Source: Apibacter mensalis (GTDB lineage Bacteria; Bacteroidota; Bacteroidia; Flavobacteriales; Weeksellaceae). From it: a stretch of 59,753 nucleotides of DNA. Below the pieces are notes generated by a model. It worked only from the letters and a program-made list of their open reading frames with translations. It made no database searches and was not told where the DNA came from. This document shows positions 44,959 to 54,057 of the stretch, one piece after another. The stretch spans positions 1 to 59,753 of the forward strand of contig NZ_LIVM01000015.1 in the NCBI RefSeq assembly GCF_001418685.1, in the 5' to 3' direction. Both the position numbers and the translations under genes were made by a program. The first letter of the stretch is position 1; every line of letters starts with the position of its first letter.

Positions 44959-46071
44959 ATGAAATTATTCGGCACTATGTTTTATAAATTAAAAGGAATA
45001 ATTGATCATTTTTTTAGCAAGGTAGATATAAGAATATTTTTGGTATTCATACTGTTTATTTTGTTTGGATTATTTATTTTACTCTATAAATATTCAAGAT
45101 ATATAGACTGTGGGCAAATAGATTTTGCTATAGAAGCTGAAAAAAAGCAGGTTGGCGAAATAATCGGATTTAAAGACTTAACACCCGGTGCCAAAAATTG
45201 GGCATGGGATTTTGGAGATAATTCTGAAAAAAAATTTGATCGCTCACCTTTCCATAAATATACCAAATCGGGAATGTATGTAGTGACTTTACAAGTTAAC
45301 GGTTCGTGTACATTAAAAAAAACGTTGGAAATAAGGAATATGGGTAAAATAATAGATTCCATGAAAATTCCAAAAATAATTGCCCCTATGGTAGTAACTG
45401 TTGGTCAACCCGTGGAAGTCTATTATAAATATCTTGGTGTGCCTTTTTCATGGGAATGGAGCTTTGGAGAATCGGGACAAATGGACAATACTTCCGAATA
45501 TCCGGTTTATAGTTACAGTACACCGGGAAAGAGGAGAATAACCTTAGTGATCAATGGGGATGTCACTCATATAGCCAGTAAAGATATTTATGTAAAACCC
45601 AGAAAACTGACCACATCTGTTTTAGATTCCATGAAAGCCTACATTATGGCTAAAGATCCGGTGGAATACCTTTTACCGCCCGGTAATCCTCAGAAAGACC
45701 CTATGGAAGAATTTTTACGACATATTCCGGCTGTACCCATAGAAACCCCCGTAGAAGAAAAAATAAACAAAGTTGTAGAAAATCTGGCACCCTCTATATC
45801 TGAAAACCAATTCAAATTATTATTACTAGAAGTAGCGAAACAGAATAAAGCAAAAGAAGATTTTGGTAAATATACTTGTAATAAGTATGATTTCCCGGTA
45901 GTTAAAAATGACAACGTTATTATACCATTTTCTGAATTCTGTGAAACCATTCAAAATAAAAGTATTAAAATCAAATCATTACGAATTACCAAAAATAATA
46001 AAAATTGTATAGAAAGTATAATCATTAAATACAAAATTAAAAAAGGTCCTTTTATATGGGTTTATGATTAA
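44959..46071 (+). CDS. T6SS-associated membrane protein with PKD domains
   Basis: 370 residues. A single transmembrane helix lies at about 25-45, so the bulk is periplasmic. Two PKD-like domains follow, each with the WxWxFGD-type core: WAWDFGDNSEKK near 76 and WEWSFGESGQ near 165, both ending in a YSTPG/YTKSG-type strand. The last 150 residues are of unknown fold and contain two Cys (KYTCNKYDF and FSEFCETI). It is the first gene of the T6SS operon, 34 bases ahead of tssH. Class iii T6SS lack TssJLM and use TssN/O/P/Q/R in the envelope; I suspect this is the TssP-type component but cannot confirm it. Confidence 0.7.
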   Translation: MKLFGTMFYKLKGIIDHFFSKVDIRIFLVFILFILFGLFILLYKYSRYIDCGQIDFAIEAEKKQVGEIIGFKDLTPGAKNWAWDFGDNSEKKFDRSPFHKYTKSGMYVVTLQVNGSCTLKKTLEIRNMGKIIDSMKIPKIIAPMVVTVGQPVEVYYKYLGVPFSWEWSFGESGQMDNTSEYPVYSYSTPGKRRITLVINGDVTHIASKDIYVKPRKLTTSVLDSMKAYIMAKDPVEYLLPPGNPQKDPMEEFLRHIPAVPIETPVEEKINKVVENLAPSISENQFKLLLLEVAKQNKAKEDFGKYTCNKYDFPVVKNDNVIIPFSEFCETIQNKSIKIKSLRITKNNKNCIESIIIKYKIKKGPFIWVYD

Positions 46072-46105
46072 CTAAAATAAAATACCTATTTATATAATCA
46101 ATAGA

Positions 46106-48544
46106 ATGGAAGCAATATTTACCGAGGAAATATATTCGGCATTAGAAATAGCTAAAAAATACGCCATAGAAAAGAAGAATGTACAATATGGAGCCCCTCA
46201 TTTTTTAAAAGCAATCCTTCATAGAGATCTATCTCTACTGAAAGAATTGGAAGCTATGAAAAAAGATGTATTTTTTATTGAGGAATGGGCTGAAGTAAGG
46301 ATTGATGATTTTCCACGAGCCAGTAAAAATATACAGCCCGAAGCCGACGACAGTATTGATAGAATAATAAAAGAAGCCGATGAAATAAGAGATATATTAG
46401 GCAGAGAAGAAATTGACCTTTATTGTATAATGGCGGCATTGGCAACACCGGGAGTAGGTTTCAGTTTTGATCAAATGAAAAGTTTTCCCATCATTAGAGA
46501 AGAATTATTAGTTAACATTGACCATGAAAGGGAGATAGGAATTTCGGAAAAAAATAATACCATAAAAACTCCCATCAAGTATTTATACAAGTATACTAAA
46601 GACCTGTTAGCTAAATCCCAAAAAAATCCCAAGTGTATAGTATCCAGAGAAAAAGAAATTAAGGAAATAGTAGAAATTATATGTCGTTTTTCAAAACCCA
46701 ATGTGCTGTTACAAGGTTATCCGGGAGTAGGTAAATCTGTATTGATAGAAGGGTTTGTCAATTTAGTTGTTCAAAAACAAGTACCGGATAAGATTCAGAA
46801 GACAAAGATTTATGAATTGGATTTAGGAACCTTAATAGCAGGGGCTTCCTATAAAGGGGAAATAGAAGATCGCTTAAAGAAGATATTACAAGAATTAAAA
46901 TCATATTCCCAATCAATACTAATTATAGATGGAATCCATGTTCTCTTAGATAAAAATAGTGATAATTCAGGAATTTCCAGCATATTAAAAAGTGAATTAT
47001 CCAATAATAACGGTCTGACCCTTATTGTAACCACGACAGTTGATGAGTATACAAAAAAAATTGAAAAAGATGAAGGACTATCTGGAATGTTTGAAATTAT
47101 AAAAGTGGAGGAGCCTAATGAAGAACAAGCATTTAGAATAATAAAATCGGCATTACCTTCTTATTTATCACACCACCATATTCAAGTAACTGATGAAGCG
47201 GTTACCGAATCAATAAGGTTGTCTCAACGATATTTAAAGGAAAAAAGTTTGCCTGAATCGGCGCTGAATTTATTGGATAGAACTATGTCTGTTATTAAAA
47301 CTGCGGGTATCTGCTTTCTAAAAGAGAAAGATACCCTACAGGAAAAATTAAAAGAAATAAAAGAAGGTAACGGTAATAGAAAATTAGAATTAAAGTGGTT
47401 TTATGAAGATTTAAAAAAGAAAGCTCAATATTTGTTAGTACAAGAAAATATAATTAAGGATGATATAGAATTATTATCAGAAGAATCTTTATATGAATAT
47501 TTAGAATCTTTGTTGGATAAGCTCATGCAAGTAGCGCAATCCAAAAAAGGGCATATTAGTCCTATAGATTTAGCAGTAGTTGTAGCTCAAAAAACAGGTA
47601 TTCCATTAGGAAAACTACATTCCGATGAAAAAGACCGATTACAGAATATGGAAGAAATACTGAAAAAGAGGGTGGTTGGTCAAAATCATGCAATAGAAAT
47701 AATAACTGAGGCGGTTTTAGAATCACGCTCAGGATTAAGTAAAGCAGGTCAGCCGATCGGATCATTCTTTTTTTTAGGTCCTACTGGTACAGGGAAAACG
47801 GAATTAGCTAAATCATTAGCAGATTTTCTTTTCCAAAATGAACAAGCGATTATTCGTTTTGACATGTCGGAATTTAAAGAAGAACATTCAGCAGCTCTGT
47901 TATACGGGGCACCTCCGGGATATGTAGGTTATGAAGAAGGAGGATTGTTGGTTAATAAGATCAGACAAAAGCCCTATTCCATAGTTCTTTTTGATGAGAT
48001 TGAAAAAGCGCATTCTTCCGTATTTGACGTTTTCCTCCAAATAATGGATGAAGGTAAACTTCATGACCGTCTGGGTAAAGAGGGAGATTTTTCCAACGCC
48101 TTGATTTTATTTACTTCCAATATAGGTTCTCATTTTATAGTAGATTCTGTTAATAATGGAAAAGGATTACCCTCTTCCAACCAACTAATGGAAATCATGT
48201 CCGGCAATTTTAGGCCGGAATTTTTAGGACGTCTTACGGAAATTATTCCTTTCAGTCCAATCAGCAAAGATAATGCGGAGGGAATATTTGAAATTCATTT
48301 GAAAAAAGAATTAGTAGACTTGGTAAAAAACTTAAATATTCATTTAATCTTGACGCAAAATGCAAAATCCTTTTTAGTAGATAGCGGGTTTAATGCAACG
48401 TACGGGGCAAGACCTTTAAAAGGAATTATTCGCTCTACCTTACGAAGGCCCATGGCAAAAAAAATAATTTCAGGAGAAATCAAAGAAGGAGATAATGTTA
48501 CTGTGGATGTATTGAATAATAACTTACAATGGATTATAAATTAA
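46106..48544 (+). CDS. tssH: T6SS disassembly ATPase TssH (ClpV) with a degenerate first AAA+ domain
   Basis: 812 residues. An N-terminal Clp_N-type domain (about 1-150) is followed by two AAA+ modules. D1 has Walker A GYPGVGKS (204-211) but its Walker B reads IIDGIH, with Gly276 in place of the catalytic Glu, and the arginine-finger pair is replaced by Gly327-Met328 (LSGMFEIIKVEEP). D2 is complete: GPTGTGKT (558-565), VLFDEIEKAH, sensor FTSN and FRPEFLGRL. ClpV pulls the contracted TssB-TssC sheath apart for recycling. By sequence, only D2 should hydrolyse ATP efficiently. It leads directly into tssB (29 bases). Confidence 0.93.
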   Translation: MEAIFTEEIYSALEIAKKYAIEKKNVQYGAPHFLKAILHRDLSLLKELEAMKKDVFFIEEWAEVRIDDFPRASKNIQPEADDSIDRIIKEADEIRDILGREEIDLYCIMAALATPGVGFSFDQMKSFPIIREELLVNIDHEREIGISEKNNTIKTPIKYLYKYTKDLLAKSQKNPKCIVSREKEIKEIVEIICRFSKPNVLLQGYPGVGKSVLIEGFVNLVVQKQVPDKIQKTKIYELDLGTLIAGASYKGEIEDRLKKILQELKSYSQSILIIDGIHVLLDKNSDNSGISSILKSELSNNNGLTLIVTTTVDEYTKKIEKDEGLSGMFEIIKVEEPNEEQAFRIIKSALPSYLSHHHIQVTDEAVTESIRLSQRYLKEKSLPESALNLLDRTMSVIKTAGICFLKEKDTLQEKLKEIKEGNGNRKLELKWFYEDLKKKAQYLLVQENIIKDDIELLSEESLYEYLESLLDKLMQVAQSKKGHISPIDLAVVVAQKTGIPLGKLHSDEKDRLQNMEEILKKRVVGQNHAIEIITEAVLESRSGLSKAGQPIGSFFFLGPTGTGKTELAKSLADFLFQNEQAIIRFDMSEFKEEHSAALLYGAPPGYVGYEEGGLLVNKIRQKPYSIVLFDEIEKAHSSVFDVFLQIMDEGKLHDRLGKEGDFSNALILFTSNIGSHFIVDSVNNGKGLPSSNQLMEIMSGNFRPEFLGRLTEIIPFSPISKDNAEGIFEIHLKKELVDLVKNLNIHLILTQNAKSFLVDSGFNATYGARPLKGIIRSTLRRPMAKKIISGEIKEGDNVTVDVLNNNLQWIIN

Positions 48545-48573
48545 AATAAAGTATTAATTAAAATTGAAATAAT

Positions 48574-49020
48574 ATGTTATCAAATTTCGGTATCGGAGGA
48601 AACGAAGTTCCTTTGGATGCAAATGAAGCAATATTGGAAATTGCACAGAATCGCACCTTAATAGCTCAAAAACTAACAGGCGAAACCCCAATAAGACCTG
48701 AAATAGTAGAAGGGTTGTCTACCGTTGAGCAAGTTTTCGAACACTTTAACCCGGAAGTAAAAGTAAATTTTAAAGATGCAGATGGAAATACAAAGTTCGA
48801 AGAGCTGAAATTTAAAAATCTTGGAGATTTTGGAATTAAAGGTATTACAGCTCAAAGTAAGTTTTTAACAGATTTACAAGTTGAAAAAGACCAATATCAG
48901 AAAATTATAAAACAGCTGAAAACCAATAAAATTTTAAAAGCAGCACTCGAGGATCCAGAAGCTAAAGCTGCCTTAATGGAAAGTATCGAAGGGCTTATTA
49001 CTGAATTAAATCAAAAATAA
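48574..49020 (+). CDS. tssB: T6SS contractile sheath small subunit
   Basis: 148 residues with the Bacteroidota TssB pattern: short N-terminal lead, central VEQVFEHFNPEVKVNFKD, LGDFGIKGITAQSKFLTDL and a C-terminal helix ELNQK that interlocks with TssC. It builds the contractile sheath together with the next gene, from which it is separated by only 2 bases. Confidence 0.93.
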   Translation: MLSNFGIGGNEVPLDANEAILEIAQNRTLIAQKLTGETPIRPEIVEGLSTVEQVFEHFNPEVKVNFKDADGNTKFEELKFKNLGDFGIKGITAQSKFLTDLQVEKDQYQKIIKQLKTNKILKAALEDPEAKAALMESIEGLITELNQK

Positions 49021-49022
49021 TC

Positions 49023-50396
49023 ATGGCTAAAGAAAACATAAAACCACAAATCCAACCTATAGAAAATGCAGTAAAAGAACAAGCTAATAATCAATATGAT
49101 GTTCAAAGTTCTTTGGATAAATTAGCTAAGTTTGGTGGATTTGATTTATTGGAATCATCTATAGAAAATGTTCAAAATATGAACCCTGAGCGTAAGGCAA
49201 GACGTCAAATTTTCCTAGGAGATTCCAGCAAAAAGAACGAGCGTAATGCTCTCAAGAAAACCCTTGAGCTTTGGCTTAATGTATTGAAAAACAACACCAG
49301 CCTGACCGATATGGTGGCACAAAGTGAAGATAAAAGTAAACTTGCCGATAAAACTTTACAAAAAAATTTAGCTTCTGCAGTTAGAGAAACCGAAGAACTG
49401 GAAAAAGCCTATAGAACCATTTCCTTATTTTATAAAAATACCGAACAAGATAAGATAAAAAATGTATCCATAGTTAATGCGGAATTAGAACAATTAACCG
49501 ATTTGGATAATACCCGTTTTATAGATGCGATCCATTCGGAATTAGTGGATAATTACGATCGATTGGATTTAAAAAATAACTACGGATTATTAGTTATTCC
49601 GGGGTATTTGGGAAGCAACAAAGTTGTTGAAAAATGGGCAAAAATAGCACATGAAAATAAAGTCATGTTGGTAACGGATTTTGCACACTTAGATGAACCG
49701 GATGATGTTATGGAAATGTTTGACGAAGCGTACCTTACCGGTGGAGAAATTTATCGTTCTAATGTATTAATGACTTGTAATTGGTTAGTTGGGAGAGGTA
49801 AGTTTAATGAAATTGATGAAGAAAATGATTTATATGTTCCTCCATCCGCAGCCTTAGCCGGTAAAATTTATGGTACATTAATGTCACAAGTTACCGCAGG
49901 TAAAAAATTCGGGAGTATTAATGAGATAGACGGTGTTAAATTCGATCTTAAAAAAAGTGAAATAGCTAATCTTGAGAATATGGGATTAATACCTATGGTT
50001 AATGAATATGGAAAAGTTATGGCTTTTTCAGGAAAAACTCTATTTAACGGAGATAATTTAGGACTTCAAACTTATTCGGTGGTTAGAGTATTCGATTATG
50101 TAACCAAAGTATTAATGGATTTTTTAAATCGAAGAGCTTTCGAGAATTTTACAGCAAAAACACGAAAAGAAATTATGAATCAAATTGTACGCTTTTTAGA
50201 TAGTATTACCGGACCGGATAAATTAATTGAAAACTTTGAAGTAAGAAGATTTGAACAAGATGCGGTTCAGAAAGATCGTATATATTTGGATATTCATTTA
50301 AAACCGTATTTTCCGGCTAAAAATTTTCTAATTAAAATGGATGGACATAAAGGGGATGATGGTAATGAATGGGATACCGAATACGAACAAAAATAA
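49023..50396 (+). CDS. tssC: T6SS contractile sheath large subunit
   Basis: 457 residues. N-terminal helices (SSLDKLAKFGGFDLLESSIEN) precede the sheath core with YGLLVIPGYLGSNKVVEKWAKIA near 190-213, MTCNWLVGRGKF near 250 and LGLQTYSVVRVFDYV near 350, all typical of the Bacteroidota TssC. The exposed N-terminal helix would be the ClpV target. A hairpin terminator follows the gene, so sheath genes may be made in excess over baseplate genes. Confidence 0.94.
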   Translation: MAKENIKPQIQPIENAVKEQANNQYDVQSSLDKLAKFGGFDLLESSIENVQNMNPERKARRQIFLGDSSKKNERNALKKTLELWLNVLKNNTSLTDMVAQSEDKSKLADKTLQKNLASAVRETEELEKAYRTISLFYKNTEQDKIKNVSIVNAELEQLTDLDNTRFIDAIHSELVDNYDRLDLKNNYGLLVIPGYLGSNKVVEKWAKIAHENKVMLVTDFAHLDEPDDVMEMFDEAYLTGGEIYRSNVLMTCNWLVGRGKFNEIDEENDLYVPPSAALAGKIYGTLMSQVTAGKKFGSINEIDGVKFDLKKSEIANLENMGLIPMVNEYGKVMAFSGKTLFNGDNLGLQTYSVVRVFDYVTKVLMDFLNRRAFENFTAKTRKEIMNQIVRFLDSITGPDKLIENFEVRRFEQDAVQKDRIYLDIHLKPYFPAKNFLIKMDGHKGDDGNEWDTEYEQK

Positions 50397-50408
50397 TTGT
50401 TAAGTAAC

Positions 50409-50440
50409 AAGAGAGGAAAATTTATTCTCCTCTCTTTTAT
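50409..50440 (+). terminator. intra-operon hairpin after tssC
   Basis: Stem AAGAGAGGA / TCCTCTCTT with a 10-base loop and TTTTAT, starting 12 bases after the tssC stop. Downstream T6SS genes continue on the same strand, so it may act as a partial terminator that lowers their level. Confidence 0.65.
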
Positions 50441-50452
50441 AAAAAATCTCAT

Positions 50453-51040
50453 ATGAAAAATATAAGCAAAATCTTAAAGTTATTTTTTATAAGTGGGTAT
50501 ATACTCTTAGTAAATACTAATGTATATGGACAGCCGGGTTTACCCATGAAAAAAATAACAGAAGACACTTTGCTGACAAGAATAGTCGATTGCAATGCTT
50601 TGTTTACCCTAAACAACAGGAAAGTGGATTATTTAGATAAAAAACCGTATATCTATGCTGAGCCTTACTATGAAAAAGTTTATAATAGTAAAAAAGATTT
50701 TGCAGTATTTCAACTAATAAAGAGAAAAGGCGTTTCTCCTTTACTTTTTGTAAAGATTTTCAGATTTAATACCTGTATTAAAAAGGATGAGGTTATGGAG
50801 TTTATTACAGCTGAGGGATATAGATATAGATTAAAAAATAATTATAAACCAAACTGTGATGGATATTTAATGGGAAAAATTAGAAGGAGGGAAAATAAAA
50901 ATCTAACGCAAGGAGATATTAGCAGTATAAAAATATTAACTTTCGATAAAGACTACGAATTCCATTTGAAAACAAGCGAAGCAGAACGAATAAAAGATGA
51001 GCTTCAATGTCTAAAAAATAAACGTTTTAAATTCAAATAA
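50453..51040 (+). CDS. exported protein of unknown function in the T6SS operon
   Basis: 195 residues. Signal peptide at 1-27 (hydrophobic run to VYG-QP), then a soluble basic domain with paired Cys (IVDCNALFTL near 47, FNTCIKKDE near 108, NCDGYLMG near 133, LQCLKN near the end) that could form two disulfides in the periplasm. I recognise no family. It lies between the sheath genes and tssE and abuts the next gene with no spacer (stop TAA at 51038-51040, ATG at 51041). A part in the T6SS envelope complex or an accessory role is possible. Confidence 0.75.
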   Translation: MKNISKILKLFFISGYILLVNTNVYGQPGLPMKKITEDTLLTRIVDCNALFTLNNRKVDYLDKKPYIYAEPYYEKVYNSKKDFAVFQLIKRKGVSPLLFVKIFRFNTCIKKDEVMEFITAEGYRYRLKNNYKPNCDGYLMGKIRRRENKNLTQGDISSIKILTFDKDYEFHLKTSEAERIKDELQCLKNKRFKFK

Positions 51041-51754
51041 ATGCCATTACCCCAACTAGGTTTATCATTATCTATAACAGATAATCCGGGATCTCCCATA
51101 TATTCAGGAAAGGGAGAAAGAGAGAAAATTTCCGATTATGATTCTGCGACACAACAGCACACTATTACAATTATTATTTCAGATGAAAAAGTAAATGAAA
51201 TTGAACTGAATATAAATGACAAAAACTTACATAAAGTGATGTTACCAACATATAAAATGATGGTAACCGATGATAAAACAAAAGAAAGGACTTATTACGA
51301 AGTAACACGTGATTCGTTGTTACTAAATGAATTAAAAATTAATAAAACAGGAAGATTTGATTTTTTAGGTATGAAATTATTTAAAAAAACTGTATATATG
51401 TTACCTGTAATTACTTTTGAGCCCTTAAAATCAGTAAAAGAGATATTTGAAGTAACTAAATATCGTATAAAAAAAGAAAATTATTTATCTTATACCCTTC
51501 ATAGGAACGCAGAAAAGGCATTTTTAGTATCAGGATTACTACCAGAAAATTTTATAAAAACAACAAATTGTGAAAAATTTTTTTATGTAGAAGATCGCTA
51601 TCAAGGACAAAAATTTTTGGGGGATATTTCTTATAGAGAAAAATTTATAAAAACTATTCCCAAAGTTGAAATACACCTTATCAAACGTCAAAATACGATT
51701 AAAGAATACGAATTAAACAAATTAGGAAAAGTAAATAAGATAATTTATTTATAA
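51041..51754 (+). CDS. unknown cytoplasmic protein in the T6SS operon
   Basis: 237 residues without signal peptide or membrane helix. The sequence is beta-rich, beginning LPQLGLSLSITDNPGSPIYSG, with HTITIIISDEKVNEIELNIND near 40-60 and a basic C-terminal half (Lys-rich, YEVTRDSLLLNELKINK). I recognise no family. It starts at the base after the upstream stop and is followed 16 bases later by tssE, so it is probably a structural part of the baseplate or tail, or its assembly factor. That role is inferred from position only. Confidence 0.7.
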   Translation: MPLPQLGLSLSITDNPGSPIYSGKGEREKISDYDSATQQHTITIIISDEKVNEIELNINDKNLHKVMLPTYKMMVTDDKTKERTYYEVTRDSLLLNELKINKTGRFDFLGMKLFKKTVYMLPVITFEPLKSVKEIFEVTKYRIKKENYLSYTLHRNAEKAFLVSGLLPENFIKTTNCEKFFYVEDRYQGQKFLGDISYREKFIKTIPKVEIHLIKRQNTIKEYELNKLGKVNKIIYL

Positions 51755-51770
51755 AATAATAGATTAGAGT

Positions 51771-52205
51771 ATGTACGGAATTTATTATAATACTCCAATA
51801 AATTTTAAACAACTTATAGAAAAAAAAGATGTTGAAAAAACCAATTTGGATCAATCTATAGCGAAATATATTAATATACTGGTAACCTCTTCTTTCGGAG
51901 AATGTAAATTCAATGATATGCTTGGTTGTAACATATGGGAAATGGATTTTGATTTATTATCCGATACTAATAGCCTTAGAGATAAATTCAAAAATGATAT
52001 AAAAGAAACTATTATGATGAATGAAAGTAGATTAAATCTATTAGAGGTAGAAGTTAGCATTGGTGTAAGCCAAATCCCTTCTTATAGGAATTCAATAAGG
52101 TTTAAGAAAAAAGTGATGATGAAAATCAATGGACTTATAAAAAAAACGAATCGACCGTTTAATTTTTATGGGTATTTTTTTATAGGTCCTCTTTCACAAA
52201 TTTAA
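51771..52205 (+). CDS. tssE: T6SS baseplate wedge protein TssE (gp25-like)
   Basis: 144 residues of the gp25/TssE fold: DQSIAKYINILVTSSFGECKFNDMLGCNIWEMDFD (pieces near 28-62) matches the 'lLlT..GEr.fnP.fGc.iW.mdF' pattern, and the end has IRFKKKVMMKINGLI. TssE is the sheath-facing wedge of the baseplate. It is 1 base upstream of tssF, as is common. Confidence 0.82.
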   Translation: MYGIYYNTPINFKQLIEKKDVEKTNLDQSIAKYINILVTSSFGECKFNDMLGCNIWEMDFDLLSDTNSLRDKFKNDIKETIMMNESRLNLLEVEVSIGVSQIPSYRNSIRFKKKVMMKINGLIKKTNRPFNFYGYFFIGPLSQI

Positions 52206-52206
52206 A

Positions 52207-54057
52207 ATGGATACTCAAGAAAAAATAAAAGATAGAATTCTAAGAAGAGCAGCTCAAACTTGGGGGTACACAGACAGCGAGTTGGAGACATCATTTGACC
52301 CTATAGTCTCGCTCTTGTTAGAGGCATGTGCATCGGAACTGGAAAAGATATCGGCGGAACTAAACAATTCAAGATCTCGAATTATTGAAAGGTTATTAGA
52401 AATTATGTCTCCTGAAGTTAATGCGGGGGTCATACCCGCCAGGTCTATCATCCATGTAGAACCGGTGGAGAATAATTTTACCATATCACTGGAACACCAA
52501 TTCAGATGTAAAAAAATAATACAAAATATTTATGATCCTTTGCAGCCCATAGTTAAAGATATTTATTTTGGAACTACTTTACCCTTTATTTTAACAAAAG
52601 CAAAATTAGAATATATAGCATTCGGGAATACTTTGTATTCCTTAAAAAGAACCATACATAAAGATCCTATAGCAAAAGAAACTCGATATATGAAGCCGGG
52701 ATCCTTGTGGCTGGGAATTACCTGTCCGGAAGGGATTGATAAAATTGAAAAGCTCATGTTTTTTACAGATGTAAGAAACTTATCTCAAAGAGATATTTTT
52801 TATAATTATCTTAAACAAGCAAAGTTTTATATTAACAATCAGGAGATTTCTTATAAGGAAGGATTCAATGTTGAAAATTATACGATTGATATAGATGCGG
52901 TTATTAATAAGAACTATAACAAAATAAATCACTTGTATACAGATGTTAATAATTTTTATGCTGATAAATTTTTGCATTTTACTCAAGACATTATTATTAA
53001 GGATGAAGTTTTTCAAGTCTCGGATGAGTTAACGGGTATATTTGGAGATAAGATAACCAAAATCAAAGAAACTGAAAATGTTATTTGGATTCAAGTTCAG
53101 TTTCCGGAAGTCATTATCAATGATACCTTAGAAAATGTAATGTTTTACGTAAATGCCATACCGGTTATCAATAAAAGGCTTTTATCACAGACTCAGACCA
53201 TAGGTTCATTCATCAATTACATTCCATTATCTTCAGAAGATATTTTTTTAGATCTTGATAGTATAAATGATTCCCGAGGGTATCAATATCATATTAAAGA
53301 ATTTTCAGAGGGAAATTTAGATATTGGAGATGCTACCCTAAGGCATACAGGAGTAACACGTTTTGATGAAAGAAATGCTTCCGAATTAATACAATATTTG
53401 ATAGAGCTGTTAAAAGATGAAAGTGCCTCTTTTACGGTGATAGGTGGCGATTTTATTAACGGAACGATTAAAGAAATCAATAAATCGATAGCAACGTTAG
53501 AGCAACATATTAAAGAAAAAAAATTTACCAAGTCCAATTTTCCTTATGCCATTATACGTCCGAAATCAGCAGCTGTGAAAAACGACAATGATTTCTTTAC
53601 CATCAGCTATTGGGTAACCAACGGAGAAGAAGCAAATGATGTGAAAGTAGGAACCCATTTGGATGGGATAGGTACCAGCGATTTTAAGCAAGATTCCATT
53701 ATGCTTATTACTACTTCGGTAGGAGGAAAATCAAGAATGGATACCAAGGGTAAAATTGATTCCTACCGAGAAGCTTTGTTAACCCGTGGGCGGATAGTAA
53801 CGTTTGCTGATATAAAAACCTTTTGTCAGAATCATTTTAAGTTTACCATTTCAGGAGTAGAAATAAGGAAAGGTACTAAAATAGATTCTTCTACTAATAA
53901 AGGTTTTGTACGTACGATAGATATAATATTAGAAAGAAATTCAAGTCCGGAATACCAAATTTCAGACTTTGAATGGCAATATTTATGTGACAATATGCTA
54001 TATAAATTAGATAAAGCTTCCTCTAATATTTATCCCTATAGACTAGTAATAAAATGA
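52207..54057 (+). CDS. tssF: T6SS baseplate protein TssF
   Basis: 616 residues, usual TssF length. The N-terminus has the family start KIKDRILRRAAQTWGY and FDPIVSLLLEACASELEKI, then LLEIMSPEVNAGVIPARSIIHVEP near 62-85. Near the end, SYREALLTRGRIVTFADIKTFCQNHF and the beta-rich tail are typical. TssF forms the wedge with TssG and TssE. Its stop overlaps the next start by 4 bases (ATGA). Confidence 0.92.
   Translation: MDTQEKIKDRILRRAAQTWGYTDSELETSFDPIVSLLLEACASELEKISAELNNSRSRIIERLLEIMSPEVNAGVIPARSIIHVEPVENNFTISLEHQFRCKKIIQNIYDPLQPIVKDIYFGTTLPFILTKAKLEYIAFGNTLYSLKRTIHKDPIAKETRYMKPGSLWLGITCPEGIDKIEKLMFFTDVRNLSQRDIFYNYLKQAKFYINNQEISYKEGFNVENYTIDIDAVINKNYNKINHLYTDVNNFYADKFLHFTQDIIIKDEVFQVSDELTGIFGDKITKIKETENVIWIQVQFPEVIINDTLENVMFYVNAIPVINKRLLSQTQTIGSFINYIPLSSEDIFLDLDSINDSRGYQYHIKEFSEGNLDIGDATLRHTGVTRFDERNASELIQYLIELLKDESASFTVIGGDFINGTIKEINKSIATLEQHIKEKKFTKSNFPYAIIRPKSAAVKNDNDFFTISYWVTNGEEANDVKVGTHLDGIGTSDFKQDSIMLITTSVGGKSRMDTKGKIDSYREALLTRGRIVTFADIKTFCQNHFKFTISGVEIRKGTKIDSSTNKGFVRTIDIILERNSSPEYQISDFEWQYLCDNMLYKLDKASSNIYPYRLVIK

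Noticed and set aside
48866-49020. Possible frameshift between tssB and tssC
   Set aside because: Both genes have full length and normal ends; the 2-base spacer is ordinary operon packing.
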